DNA of 43,140 nucleotides, from contig CANFUF010000014.1 in NCBI GenBank assembly GCA_947450095.1, forward strand, positions 1 to 43,140, read 5' to 3'. The translations under genes and the position numbers were made by a program. Each line of letters opens with the position of its first letter. The stretch's first letter is position 1. Shown piece by piece: positions 33,448 through 42,431 of this stretch. The notes below the pieces were generated by a model. That model made no database searches. It was not told the DNA's origin and was given only the letters and a program-made list of their open reading frames with translations. The DNA is from Roseiflexaceae bacterium (GTDB taxonomy: Bacteria > Chloroflexota > Chloroflexia > Chloroflexales > Roseiflexaceae).

Positions 33448-34440
33448 ATGCATAGTCACACTAGTTCACTATCAACACAACAACTTCACGATACCAGCAC
33501 GGTGCTCCGCCGACTTGTACAGCAAATCGAACAAGTCATTGTCGGGCAACGGGCAGCCGTTGATTTTGCGGTGATTACCGTAGCAGCGCGGGGGCATTTG
33601 CTCATCGAGGATGTGCCAGGCACCGGCAAAACCATGTTGGCACGCGCGCTTGCGCGTACCTTGGGGTGTAGCTTTGCCCGGATTCAACTCACCCCCGATT
33701 TATTACCCGCAGACATTACCGGCAGTGCGATTTTTAATCCCCGCGAATTAAATTTCAGCTTCCATCCGGGGCCAATCTATGCCCAAATCATCCTAGCAGA
33801 TGAACTCAATCGAGCCACACCTCGCACCCAAAGCGCCTTGCTCGAAGCCATGGAAGAGCGTCAAATCACCGTTGATGGCACAACGCACCCATTACCCGCA
33901 CCGTTTATGGTGATTGCAACCCAAAATCCTGTGGAATATGATGGCACATTCACCCTCCCCGAAGCACAATTAGACCGCTTTAGTATGCGGATTCGTTTGG
34001 GGTATCCCGGTAGTAGCGATGAACTCACGATTTTGCGGACGCAACGCCATACACAGCCCATCGATACCTTGACCGCCTATACCGATGCCGCGAGTATTGT
34101 TGCCATCCAACACATCGTCCAACAAATCTATGTCGACCCTGCAATTGACGAATACGTCGTGGCGTTGGGGACGCGTACCCGCCAACACGCCGATATTGTG
34201 CTCGGTGCAAGCACCCGCGCCTTACTCACCCTCATCCGGATTGCCCAAGCCCGTGCCCTACTTGGTGGCCGCGCGTATGTCCTGCCCGATGATATTCAAG
34301 CCGTCGCAATACCCGTTATCGCCCATCGGATTATCTTGTCACCGGCTGCGCGCATGCGCAACGAAACCCCCGAACAGGTAATCCGTGATATTGTGGCGAA
34401 TCTCCCCATTACGCCAAATCGTAACGGATGGCGTGGATAA
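33448..34440 (+). CDS. MoxR family AAA+ ATPase
   Basis: A 330-residue AAA+ ATPase of the MoxR group, which act as chaperones for metal insertion or complex assembly. Walker A is EDVPGTGKT near residue 55-63, Walker B is ILADELNRATPRTQSALLEAMEE near 115, and the sensor region ATQNPVEYDGTFTLPEAQLDRF is intact. The C-terminal lid domain has GASTRALLTLIRIAQA. MoxR genes usually precede DUF58 and von Willebrand factor A partners; here tyrS follows after 64 bases and no partner is present. There is no ribosome-binding site before the ATG. Confidence 0.93.
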   Translation: MHSHTSSLSTQQLHDTSTVLRRLVQQIEQVIVGQRAAVDFAVITVAARGHLLIEDVPGTGKTMLARALARTLGCSFARIQLTPDLLPADITGSAIFNPRELNFSFHPGPIYAQIILADELNRATPRTQSALLEAMEERQITVDGTTHPLPAPFMVIATQNPVEYDGTFTLPEAQLDRFSMRIRLGYPGSSDELTILRTQRHTQPIDTLTAYTDAASIVAIQHIVQQIYVDPAIDEYVVALGTRTRQHADIVLGASTRALLTLIRIAQARALLGGRAYVLPDDIQAVAIPVIAHRIILSPAARMRNETPEQVIRDIVANLPITPNRNGWRG

Positions 34441-34504
34441 TTTGGTATTATTGAAGTATTAACGAGTGCGTTGATTTGTCCTCCATTTATTATGAGGTAA
34501 AAAT

Positions 34505-35686
34505 ATGGCCTTTATTCCTGATGAATTACTCACGCGTGGCGTCGCCGAGATTATCGTCGAAGCCGAGCTCCGCGCCAAACTCGCTGCCGGCCGCAAACTC
34601 CGTCTCAAACAAGGCTTTGATCCGAGCCGCCCTGACATGCATATTGGGCATGCAGTTGGTTTGCGCAAACTCAAAAAATTCCAAGAACTCGGGCATACCA
34701 TTGTGTTGATTGTGGGCGACTGGACCGCCCAAATCGGCGACCCCAGCGGCCGCGACATCACCCGCCCCCGCCTCACCGCCGAAAAAGTCCGTGAAAACGC
34801 ATTGACCTACATGGAACAATTCTTCCGCGTAATTGACCGCAACAAAACCGAAATTCGCTGGCAGAGCGAATGGTTTGGTGACTTCACCCTCGAAAACGCC
34901 CTCGACCTGGCTGGGCGCTTTACCTTGGCGCACATGCTGTCACACGATACCTTCCGCAAGCGCTACGAAGCCGGCGCCCCACTCACCATCCTCGAATTGA
35001 TGTACCCTATGCTCCAAGGCTACGATTCAGTGGCCGTCAAAGCCGACGTCGAGTTTGGTGGTACCGACCAAAAATTCAACAATCTGGCCGGCCGTGAGCT
35101 CCAAGGACAAATGGGACTTACCCCCCAAGACGTCTTTTTGTTGCCGTTGATCCCCGGTACCGATGGCCGCAAGATGGGTAAATCATTCGATAACACCGTC
35201 GATATTTTGCTGTCACCTGAGAATATGTTTGGCAAAATCATGTCGATGGCTGACGATGTCATGCCACTCTACTTTGAAGTGCTTACCGATGTGCCGATGA
35301 ACGACGTCAGCGAAATCCGCCAAATCATCGCTGGTGGGCGTGAAAACCCGATGGAAATCAAAAAACGCCTGGCTAGCGAAATCGTCGCCCAATTCCATTC
35401 CCCCGCCGCCGCCACCCAAGGACGCGACGCCTTCGAACGCCAATTCCAACGCCGCGAAGCCCCCAGCGACATGCCGGAATTTGCCATTGCCACACCCATG
35501 GTAATCATTGATTTGTTAGTTGCAACGGGGCTCGCAAATAGCAAAAGTGATGCCCGGCGCTTGATTGATGGTGGTGGTGTCAAAATCGACAACGAACGGA
35601 TTAGTAGTTTTAATCAACTGATTAGCCCCACCGTCGTCATCCAAAAGGGTCGCCATTTCGTGCGGATTATCGCCAAAACCGAATAA
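34505..35686 (+). CDS. tyrS: Tyrosyl-tRNA synthetase
   Basis: A 393-residue class I synthetase for tRNA-Tyr. The HIGH signature is intact as DMHIGHAVGL near residue 44-53, the Tyr-binding region reads FGGTDQKFNNLAGREL near 180, and the KMSKS loop is KMGKS near 222. The C terminus (about 325-393) is an S4 RNA-binding domain (SKSDARRLIDGGGVKIDNE). The FDPSRPDMHIGH pattern is that of the TyrZ-type branch rather than the E. coli type. GAGG lies about eight bases before the ATG. A strong terminator follows. No T-box leader is visible in the 64-base upstream gap. Confidence 0.96.
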   Translation: MAFIPDELLTRGVAEIIVEAELRAKLAAGRKLRLKQGFDPSRPDMHIGHAVGLRKLKKFQELGHTIVLIVGDWTAQIGDPSGRDITRPRLTAEKVRENALTYMEQFFRVIDRNKTEIRWQSEWFGDFTLENALDLAGRFTLAHMLSHDTFRKRYEAGAPLTILELMYPMLQGYDSVAVKADVEFGGTDQKFNNLAGRELQGQMGLTPQDVFLLPLIPGTDGRKMGKSFDNTVDILLSPENMFGKIMSMADDVMPLYFEVLTDVPMNDVSEIRQIIAGGRENPMEIKKRLASEIVAQFHSPAAATQGRDAFERQFQRREAPSDMPEFAIATPMVIIDLLVATGLANSKSDARRLIDGGGVKIDNERISSFNQLISPTVVIQKGRHFVRIIAKTE

Positions 35687-35704
35687 TCATACAACACCCA
35701 CGCT

Positions 35705-35741
35705 AACCCCATGCCGGTGTGATATACACCGGCATGGGGTT
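35705..35741 (+). terminator. Terminator after tyrS
   Basis: A perfect 16-base-pair stem, 35705-35720 with 35726-35741, surrounds a GATAT loop and ends in TT. It lies 18 bases after the stop; the T tract is short. Confidence 0.82.
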
Positions 35742-35812
35742 TCTCATCATGTTGTTATTGAACTATGCTATTGTGTAGGTAATTGACGTTGTTTTGCACG
35801 TGGGGGTCTGTG

Positions 35813-36361
35813 ATGTGGCGTTTTTTGCTCGTGCTCACCATTATCAGCACATGGTTACTCAGTAGTTGTGGTGCCACATCGCCCACGCCTATCCCCAACG
35901 ACCTGCCCAAATTTATCGCCAGCAATGCCACCCTCAGTGACCCCAAAGCTCCTGCCATTGCCGTCGACCAACCAGCGCCTGATATCAGTTGGACCTATGC
36001 AGATGGTCATAGCGAAAAACTAAGTAGTCTACAAGGACAACGAGTAGTACTCAATTTTTGGGCGACATGGTGTGAGCCATGCCGGAGTGAAATGCCCACC
36101 TTCGATGCCATCGACGGCCACGATGTGCGCATCATTGGCATCAACAAAGGCCAACAACTCGACGTCATTCCACCCTTTGCCAAAGAATTAAACGTCCACT
36201 TTACCCTTGTCAGCGATCCTGACGGCAATGTCAGTAGCGTCTATGGGGCCCGGAATTTACCGACGAGTGTCTTTATTGACCGCACCGGCAAGATTGTGGC
36301 GATCCACATCGGCGTATTATCTGCAGCAGCCCTACAGCTACAATTGGAGCGCATCCCATGA
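35813..36361 (+). CDS. TlpA-like thioredoxin-fold lipoprotein
   Basis: A 182-residue lipoprotein. The signal sequence ends in a LLSSC lipobox near residue 19, anchoring it outside the membrane. The thioredoxin domain (about 45-182) has the active site WATWCEPCRSEMP near residue 83, with both Cys, and the cis-Pro loop near RNLPTSVFIDRTG. Proteins of this type reduce apocytochrome c or other exported disulfides, with electrons from CcdA/DsbD. ATG 35813 has GGGGG about seven bases upstream; a GTG at 35810 is an alternative. It overlaps the next gene by ATGA. Confidence 0.92.
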   Translation: MWRFLLVLTIISTWLLSSCGATSPTPIPNDLPKFIASNATLSDPKAPAIAVDQPAPDISWTYADGHSEKLSSLQGQRVVLNFWATWCEPCRSEMPTFDAIDGHDVRIIGINKGQQLDVIPPFAKELNVHFTLVSDPDGNVSSVYGARNLPTSVFIDRTGKIVAIHIGVLSAAALQLQLERIP

Positions 36362-37167
36362 CCACGTCGTTACGCAGTTGGTATTGGTTAGCGATTGGGG
36401 TGTATAGTGGCCTGATTGCAGGGATTTTGTTTTGGCCATCGTTACCCCTGCCGAGTTGGCCAAGTAGTCATATTGCCTGGAACATGTATGCCAGTGTGCA
36501 TGGCGTCTGTGCCCAAATGCACAACACCACCATTGCCGGCCAACAATTACCCTTGTGTGCCCGCAACACCGGCATTTATGGCGCCATGACGCTCAGTATG
36601 CTGGTGATGATTTTCGCTGGGCGCCACCGCTATACCCAATATGGTTCCAAGGTATTTACGATATTGTTGTTAATACCGATTGTATTCCTCGGCGTCGATG
36701 GACTCAATTCATTGAGCGTCGATATCGGACTCACTCCGTTATATCAACCCCAAAACTGGCTCCGCACGGTGACCGGGTCGTTGGCTGGCATCGCCATTGC
36801 TCCTATTTTCATTCCCACACTCAACCGCGTATTGCGCAACAACGGCAGTAATCAGGCTATGATTGGGCGGTGGTGGGAGCTGGTGGGCTTGTGGGCAGTC
36901 GCCCTCAGCTATGCCGCATTTACAGTCGTGGGACCAAGCTGGGTTTATTGGCCGATTGCGGTGGTATCGTGGGTGGGGATTGTGGGGATTTTGTTGATTT
37001 CCAATACTTTTGCCGTGGCGGTTGCTGCGGGATATGACCAACGCAAGATTAGTCATCTTGCCGAGCTTATCAAACCCTTTTTGGTGGCCACATTGATTAC
37101 CAGCGTCGAATTGGGCATCATGGCCTGGTTACGTTTTGGGTTCGAGGCCAGTGGGGTTGGCCATTAG
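36358..37167 (+). CDS. DUF2085 integral membrane protein
   Basis: A 269-residue membrane protein with six or seven hydrophobic segments. The region VHGVCAQMHNTTIAGQQLPLCARNTGIYGA near residues 47-76 matches the Cys-bearing signature of DUF2085, whose role is unknown. The two Cys of this region lie near the outer end of a helix and could be a target of the thioredoxin-like lipoprotein encoded just upstream, with which it shares an ATGA overlap. That functional link is inference. The gene ends 52 bases before the convergent Rrf2 gene, without a clear terminator. Confidence 0.85.
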   Translation: MTTSLRSWYWLAIGVYSGLIAGILFWPSLPLPSWPSSHIAWNMYASVHGVCAQMHNTTIAGQQLPLCARNTGIYGAMTLSMLVMIFAGRHRYTQYGSKVFTILLLIPIVFLGVDGLNSLSVDIGLTPLYQPQNWLRTVTGSLAGIAIAPIFIPTLNRVLRNNGSNQAMIGRWWELVGLWAVALSYAAFTVVGPSWVYWPIAVVSWVGIVGILLISNTFAVAVAAGYDQRKISHLAELIKPFLVATLITSVELGIMAWLRFGFEASGVGH

Positions 37168-37219
37168 TGGATTATTCACGACGGCCAGCACGCTTTTTTA
37201 CAAAAAAATAATAGCCACA

Positions 37220-37639
37220 CTAAATCATATATGAGCTGGTCGACAAGGCATTGCGGCGTTCACACAAATCGGCGAGGGTGACGTCGCGGAAGCAACAGCG
37301 CACGCGGTCGCGGGCGTCGTTCCAGGCATCACGCACCACCGCAACTTCGACCACATTGGCCCGTCCTGGGCGTTCACGGGCTTCGTCGCTGCCTTCGAGC
37401 GCTTCGATGATTTCGAGTACCGTAATCAACGATGCTGGGCGCGCCAAGCGGTGACCACCTTGGCGGCCACGCAAGCTTTCGATTAGGCCAGCCCGGCGGA
37501 GCATCAATAATATCTGGCTGACGAAATGTTCGTCGATGCCTTGACGGCGGTGGATATCGCCGGCTTGCACCGGGCCATCGCTGCCGTTCAAGGCGATGTC
37601 GAGCATTGCACGTAATCCATATTCCACTTGACTAGACAT
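37220..37639 (-). CDS. Rrf2 family transcriptional regulator
   Basis: A 139-residue winged-helix regulator. The N-terminal helix-turn-helix is in SSQVEYGLRAMLDIALN and VSQILLMLRRAGLIESLRGRQGGHRLARP. The C-terminal region has CCFRDVTLADLCERR. The three-Cys [2Fe-2S] spacing of IscR is not evident, so an Fe-S sensor role is uncertain; a CymR-like role is an alternative. ATG 37639 is chosen because the family motif begins there; TATGAT lies four bases upstream and no ribosome-binding site is seen. It diverges from sqdB and could regulate it. Confidence 0.85.
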   Translation of the reverse strand: MSSQVEYGLRAMLDIALNGSDGPVQAGDIHRRQGIDEHFVSQILLMLRRAGLIESLRGRQGGHRLARPASLITVLEIIEALEGSDEARERPGRANVVEVAVVRDAWNDARDRVRCCFRDVTLADLCERRNALSTSSYMI

Positions 37640-37713
37640 GCGCATCATAACAACAATCTCGCATTCACAACAAACCATTAACCAAAAGACAATCACTTTA
37701 TGACATTACTCAT

Positions 37714-37745
37714 GTACCATACCATTGTATCATGGAGTATTGTAC
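37714..37745. promoter_or_regulatory. Imperfect inverted repeat between Rrf2 and sqdB
   Basis: GTACCATACCAT at 37714-37725 is mirrored by ATGGAGTATTGTAC ending at 37745, around a TGTATC spacer. It lies about 42 bases before the sqdB ATG, over its likely promoter, and 75 bases from the Rrf2 start, so it may be an operator for that regulator. Confidence 0.4.
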
Positions 37746-37757
37746 CGACGTGGTTGA

Positions 37758-38993
<1,236 letters not shown>

Positions 38994-39008
38994 ATACACA
39001 CCACACAC

Positions 39009-39054
39009 GATACCCACGGGAGCGCTTGAGGCTCCTGTGGGTATCTGCTTTTTT
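39009..39054 (+). terminator. Intrinsic terminator after sqdB
   Basis: A 15-base-pair stem (39009-39023 with 39031-39045, one G-U) has a GCTTGAG loop and runs into TGC followed by six T residues. A classical Rho-independent terminator. Confidence 0.93.
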
Positions 39055-39132
39055 GTGCCGAAAATTATTTCAAAAATATTTGAACTATGTGGATGCCACC
39101 AAAAAACCACCCGATGCACACCCCCGCCATGC

Positions 39133-39474
39133 GAAGTAGAAAGTTTGAAGTATGAAGGAGGAAAACGAAGTAGGAAAACGAAGTAGGAAGTTTGAAGCAT
39201 GAAGTTTGAAGTAACATTATCAGCGTACGTCAATCAACAAACCACCTCTGCGTCCTCTGCGTGCCCTGTGCGAGCAAACGAAGTAGGAAGTTTGAAGCAT
39301 GAAGTTTGAAGTAACATTATCAGCGCACATCAATCAAAAAACGCCTCTGCGTCCTCTGTGTGCGCTGTGCGAGCAAACGAAGTAGGAAGTTTGAAGCATG
39401 AAGTTTGAAGTAACATTATCAGCGCACATCAATCAAAAAACGCCTCTGCGTCCTCTGTGTGCGCTGTGCGAGAC
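39133..39474 (+). repeat. Heptad array and three-copy ~100 bp tandem repeat
   Basis: Bases 39133-39178 hold irregular GAAGNNN units. A unit of about 100 bases then repeats at 39179-39278, 39279-39377 and 39378-39474, the second and third copies being almost identical. Each unit has four or five heptads (GAAGTAG, GAAGTTT, GAAGCAT, GAAGTTT, GAAGTAA), then ACATTATCAGCG and CCTCTGCGTCCTCTGTG. The array ends 11 bases from the stop of the convergent MFS gene. The gap 39055-39132 holds no feature I can recognise. Confidence 0.88.
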
Positions 39475-39484
39475 ATATTACCCA

Positions 39485-40774
39485 TTAGCTCAAGTGTGCC
39501 GCAACTTCGACGATTTCGACCGCTTTAGTTTGGAATTCATCACTACGAATGCGTTGGAGCATCACCATCGAAACCAGCAACACCACCAATTCAATCGCAA
39601 ATACGGTAGCATATCCGGCGAGTTTGTTACCGGCACCGTAGGTCACCACGTCACGCACCACGCCGCTCAACAGCGTACCACCGAGGCGCGCCAAGGCATC
39701 GGCCACGCCCCACGCACCGATAAACAAGCCCACTTGGCCGGCGATGGTCATATCGAGCATCAACGCCAGATTGGCGGCGGTCGAAATCCCCGAACCAAAG
39801 CCAAACAACACCAAACTAGGGATCAACAAGCCAACTTGATGGAATACACCGGCGAGTACAATCCCCAGTAATCCCAGGGCAGCAAATGCTGCACCAACTT
39901 GGGCGGCGCGTTTGAGGCCGTACCACAGCGTCAGTCGATTGGTGACCAGCAACCCTACCAACAACGCCACCCCCCAAATCGAAGTATAGCGGGTGGTGTT
40001 GGCCGGCGATACCCCAAACACATCGGCGGCATAAGGCTCGAGCAACACGTCTTGACCGAGCAATGCAATCAGCAACAGCATCAAATAGACAAAAAAGTAG
40101 CGGGCTTGGGGATTTTGGGCGACCATGCGCAATGTCGCACCCATGCTCATCCGTTGTTCGCCTTGCGCTACAGTGTAGCGGGGCTCAAGTCCGATCAACC
40201 CCAACAGCCCTATGGTCAAGGCCAGGCCAGCAATAACCTCAAATGCCTGTGCCAAACGGGCGTGACTATAGGGCTCGATACTGCGTGCTAAGCTAATCCC
40301 ACCAATAATCATGCTCAAAATCAAGATAAACCACATCACCCCCACCGTACGAGCCCGTTGGCCCGCCCCCGATAACTCGGTGGCGAGTGACAAGTATGAT
40401 ACCGTGGCAAAATTAAAACCGAAGCCCCACGCACCAAACGCCACAAATCCTAACGGCACACCCCACCAGACGCCGTCGTGGATGGCGTAGGCGGCTTGGG
40501 GTGTCAAGGCCGACCCAACGGCACACAACACTAAACCGAGCATGATATAGGGCGTACGTCGCCAGCCCCACAAGGGGTAACGTTCGCTCAGAGAACCCAC
40601 CCACATCTGCATGGGCGACAATATATAGGGCACGGCTATTAACAACGCCACCAGCGTCGCCGAAATCCCCAGCTCGCTAATCATAATCCGGTTCAGCGTG
40701 CTATTGATGGGTAACAATGTCAAGGCAACTGCCACATGGATGGCACTCAACCGCAATAATTGTGAGGTACGCAT
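39485..40774 (-). CDS. PucC/BCD-type major facilitator protein
   Basis: A 429-residue protein with about twelve membrane segments. It resembles the BCD (bacteriochlorophyll delivery) branch of the MFS that includes PucC and LhaA, judged from LPINSTLNRIMISELGISATLVALL, the MQMWVGSLSERYPLWGWRRTPYIMLG loop and FGFNFATVSYLSLATELSG. Such proteins are linked to assembly of light-harvesting complexes in phototrophs. Related proteins may exist in non-phototrophs, so this is a clue rather than proof. AAAGGA lies about six bases before ATG 40774. A TACAAT -10 box is at 40806-40811. Confidence 0.87.
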   Translation of the reverse strand: MRTSQLLRLSAIHVAVALTLLPINSTLNRIMISELGISATLVALLIAVPYILSPMQMWVGSLSERYPLWGWRRTPYIMLGLVLCAVGSALTPQAAYAIHDGVWWGVPLGFVAFGAWGFGFNFATVSYLSLATELSGAGQRARTVGVMWFILILSMIIGGISLARSIEPYSHARLAQAFEVIAGLALTIGLLGLIGLEPRYTVAQGEQRMSMGATLRMVAQNPQARYFFVYLMLLLIALLGQDVLLEPYAADVFGVSPANTTRYTSIWGVALLVGLLVTNRLTLWYGLKRAAQVGAAFAALGLLGIVLAGVFHQVGLLIPSLVLFGFGSGISTAANLALMLDMTIAGQVGLFIGAWGVADALARLGGTLLSGVVRDVVTYGAGNKLAGYATVFAIELVVLLVSMVMLQRIRSDEFQTKAVEIVEVAAHLS

Positions 40775-40805
40775 GGCAAATCCTTTGGCTGATAATACTG
40801 CCTGT

Positions 40806-40887
40806 ATTGTACCTTGTTACCTATCATTTTGCATCATAAATAGGCAGTTTATCCTATTCTAACGCCAAACTCTAACCGACCGGTCAG
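40806..40887 (-). promoter_or_regulatory. Promoter region of the PucC-like gene with ACCGACC-GGTCAGT palindrome
   Basis: TACAAT on the minus strand at 40806-40811 is the best -10 box; the -35 region is weak. Upstream, 40874-40887 forms a 14-base near-palindrome with one mismatched pair, centred on GACC/GGTC, a shape typical of TetR-type operators. No TetR-like gene is nearby. Confidence 0.35.
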
Positions 40888-40901
40888 TAGCAAAAGACTC
40901 G

Positions 40902-42002
40902 TTAACGCACCAAAATCCCCGGCCGTTCCACCACCACCCCTGCCACACTGGTGGCAATCATCGGCCATTGCCCAGTGGTTGACAGCGCAAGTGGGCCGTG
41001 GTCAGTAAGCAACATGGTATCTTCGGATTTGGTCCCCGTAATACTCGGATTCCAGGCAAAGGCCTGACCGACCGCAATCGCGTGCATGCTATCGAGACGC
41101 GCTTGTACTTCACGATTTTCATACGCAGTCACGCCACCTTGATGATGCTTATGCCATTCTTCGTGATACCCGTGGACCGCATAGGCCGCACAGATATCAC
41201 CAAACGCTTCACCCAAGCGCCGGCCAGGCTGCGAGGCCTGCCAGGCCACGGCATCGACATGGGCACAGGCCTCGGCGCGGCGCGCAATCACGTCATCAAC
41301 CCGTCCAAACGATACCAACCGCGTGGCCGATACAATCAAACCATGCCGGCGCGCACAGACCACCAACATCACCATCTGATTGACCCGTTGCAGGGTAGGA
41401 GCAGGATGGCGGAAGTTGCGAATCCGCTCATCAGCAGCAATCAACGCGACCACGGGAGTCGCACCACTGGTATAGACCTGCTGGGCCAGGAGCCCAGCCA
41501 CATCGAGCTCACTCATACCCGGTTCCACGAGGCGGGCAGCGGCTTCGATGGCCAGGCCAGTGGCCAAACCATGACTGGCAAAACGGTTTTGCTCTGCAAT
41601 CGTCAAGTTCACCCGCAAATTGGTTAATTCAGCTGCCACCGACTGTGGTGCACCAGCGATATCACTGCCCCAGCACCCGACGCCACACACTTCGTCCACA
41701 AAGCGATCACGAGCGGTTGGGTCAAACCAATCGAATTGATGGGGTGTCAACGGCAATCCAGCAACTTCTTCGGCCTGCATGCGGGCCATTTCGATGCGAC
41801 TTGCCAGCAAATAATCACCGCTAGGCGTACACAGCACACTGGCCACCGCTGACTCACTATTGAGCCCGACATGGGCTTGGCCACCACAGGTTATCCAACT
41901 GAAGTTGGCACAGCGAGTCAACAATACCCCTTGTAACCCTTTTTGGGTCATGAGGTGGGCCAGACGGGCACGCTTATCGTGCCATTCTTGGGCATGCATC
42001 AT
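40902..42002 (-). CDS. M24 family peptidase-like protein lacking metal ligands
   Basis: A 366-residue protein with an aminopeptidase P/creatinase-type N-terminal domain (about 1-140) and a pita-bread C-terminal domain. Usual metal-binding residues appear replaced: the first Asp region reads VMLVVCARRHG, the second Asp region reads SATRLV rather than SDxTR, and the first Glu site reads FAWNPSI instead of E-P. The His of KHHQGG and the Glu of SEDTM remain. This pattern fits a creatinase-like or non-metallo subfamily rather than a working metallopeptidase. AAGGAG lies eight bases before ATG 42002. Confidence 0.85.
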   Translation of the reverse strand: MMHAQEWHDKRARLAHLMTQKGLQGVLLTRCANFSWITCGGQAHVGLNSESAVASVLCTPSGDYLLASRIEMARMQAEEVAGLPLTPHQFDWFDPTARDRFVDEVCGVGCWGSDIAGAPQSVAAELTNLRVNLTIAEQNRFASHGLATGLAIEAAARLVEPGMSELDVAGLLAQQVYTSGATPVVALIAADERIRNFRHPAPTLQRVNQMVMLVVCARRHGLIVSATRLVSFGRVDDVIARRAEACAHVDAVAWQASQPGRRLGEAFGDICAAYAVHGYHEEWHKHHQGGVTAYENREVQARLDSMHAIAVGQAFAWNPSITGTKSEDTMLLTDHGPLALSTTGQWPMIATSVAGVVVERPGILVR

Positions 42003-42014
42003 TGCAGTGACTCC

Positions 42015-42046
42015 TTATGTACATAAATTGGATTATGCCTAGTATA
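42015..42046 (-). promoter_or_regulatory. -10 box and TTATGTACATAA palindrome before the M24 gene
   Basis: TATACT on the minus strand at 42041-42046 is a plausible -10 box. A perfect 12-base palindrome, TTATGTACATAA, at 42015-42026 lies between it and the start codon, in the untranslated leader next to the ribosome-binding site. Confidence 0.4.
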
Positions 42047-42113
42047 GAACAATCTGTCTCTCCAAAATATGCACGCAAGGGTAAATCAACCGTAGCTGAG
42101 ATTTTTGGCAAAG

Positions 42114-42147
42114 AAAACCGCAACCAGATTTCTCTGATTGCGGTTTT
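42114..42147 (-). terminator. Terminator of the tRNA-Ala pair
   Basis: AAAACCGCAA (42114-42123) and TTGCGGTTTT (42138-42147) form a perfect 10-base-pair stem. On the minus strand the stem ends in TTTT followed by CTTT. It lies four bases after the tRNA-Ala(GGC) 3' end. Confidence 0.85.
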
Positions 42148-42150
42148 GAT

Positions 42151-42226
42151 TGGTGGAGCAATGGGGGATCGAACCCCAGACCTCAACACTGCCAGCGTTG
42201 CGCTCTCCCAGCTGAGCTATTGCCCC
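42151..42226 (-). tRNA. tRNA-Ala (anticodon GGC)
   Basis: A 76-base cloverleaf on the minus strand. The acceptor GGGGCAA pairs with TTGCTCC and includes the G3-U70 pair, the Ala identity element. The anticodon loop CTGGCAG gives GGC, reading Ala GCC/GCU. The T stem TGGGG/CCCCA holds TTCGATC, the discriminator is A, and CCA is encoded. It lies 18 bases downstream of the second tRNA-Ala. Confidence 0.96.
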
Positions 42227-42244
42227 ATGTGTAATATTCAATTT

Positions 42245-42320
42245 TGGTGGAGGTGAGGAGGCTCGAACTCCTGGCCTCGACAGTGCGATTGTCGCGCTCT
42301 CCCAGCTGAGCTACACCCCC
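42245..42320 (-). tRNA. tRNA-Ala (anticodon CGC)
   Basis: A 76-base cloverleaf on the minus strand. The acceptor GGGGGTG pairs with CACCTCC and has the G3-U70 Ala identity pair. The anticodon stem CGACA/TGTCG encloses ATCGCAC, giving CGC, which reads Ala GCG. The T loop is TTCGAGC, the discriminator is A and CCA is encoded. It is first in a two-tRNA transcript. Confidence 0.95.
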
Positions 42321-42384
42321 AAAACTCTTTTTGCAGTATACGCTGTCAGTGGTCGCTTGTCAAATCGAATTTGACCCAATTTAC

Positions 42385-42420
42385 AAAATTGGTGTGGATT
42401 TGGCAATCCACACCAATTTT
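42385..42420 (-). terminator. Terminator after the FTR1 gene
   Basis: A perfect 16-base-pair stem (42385-42400 with 42405-42420) with a four-base loop lies 11 bases past the FTR1 stop. The arms end in runs of A and T, so it could work in both directions. Confidence 0.8.
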
Positions 42421-42431
42421 TCACCCCAGAT

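Noticed and set aside
34441-34504. T-box riboswitch before tyrS
   Set aside because: Only 64 bases lie between the genes, too short for a T-box leader, and no T-box core sequence is present.
39179-39474. CRISPR array
   Set aside because: The periods of 100 and 99 bases come from whole-unit duplication; the parts between heptads are repeated too, so there are no unique spacers and no cas genes.
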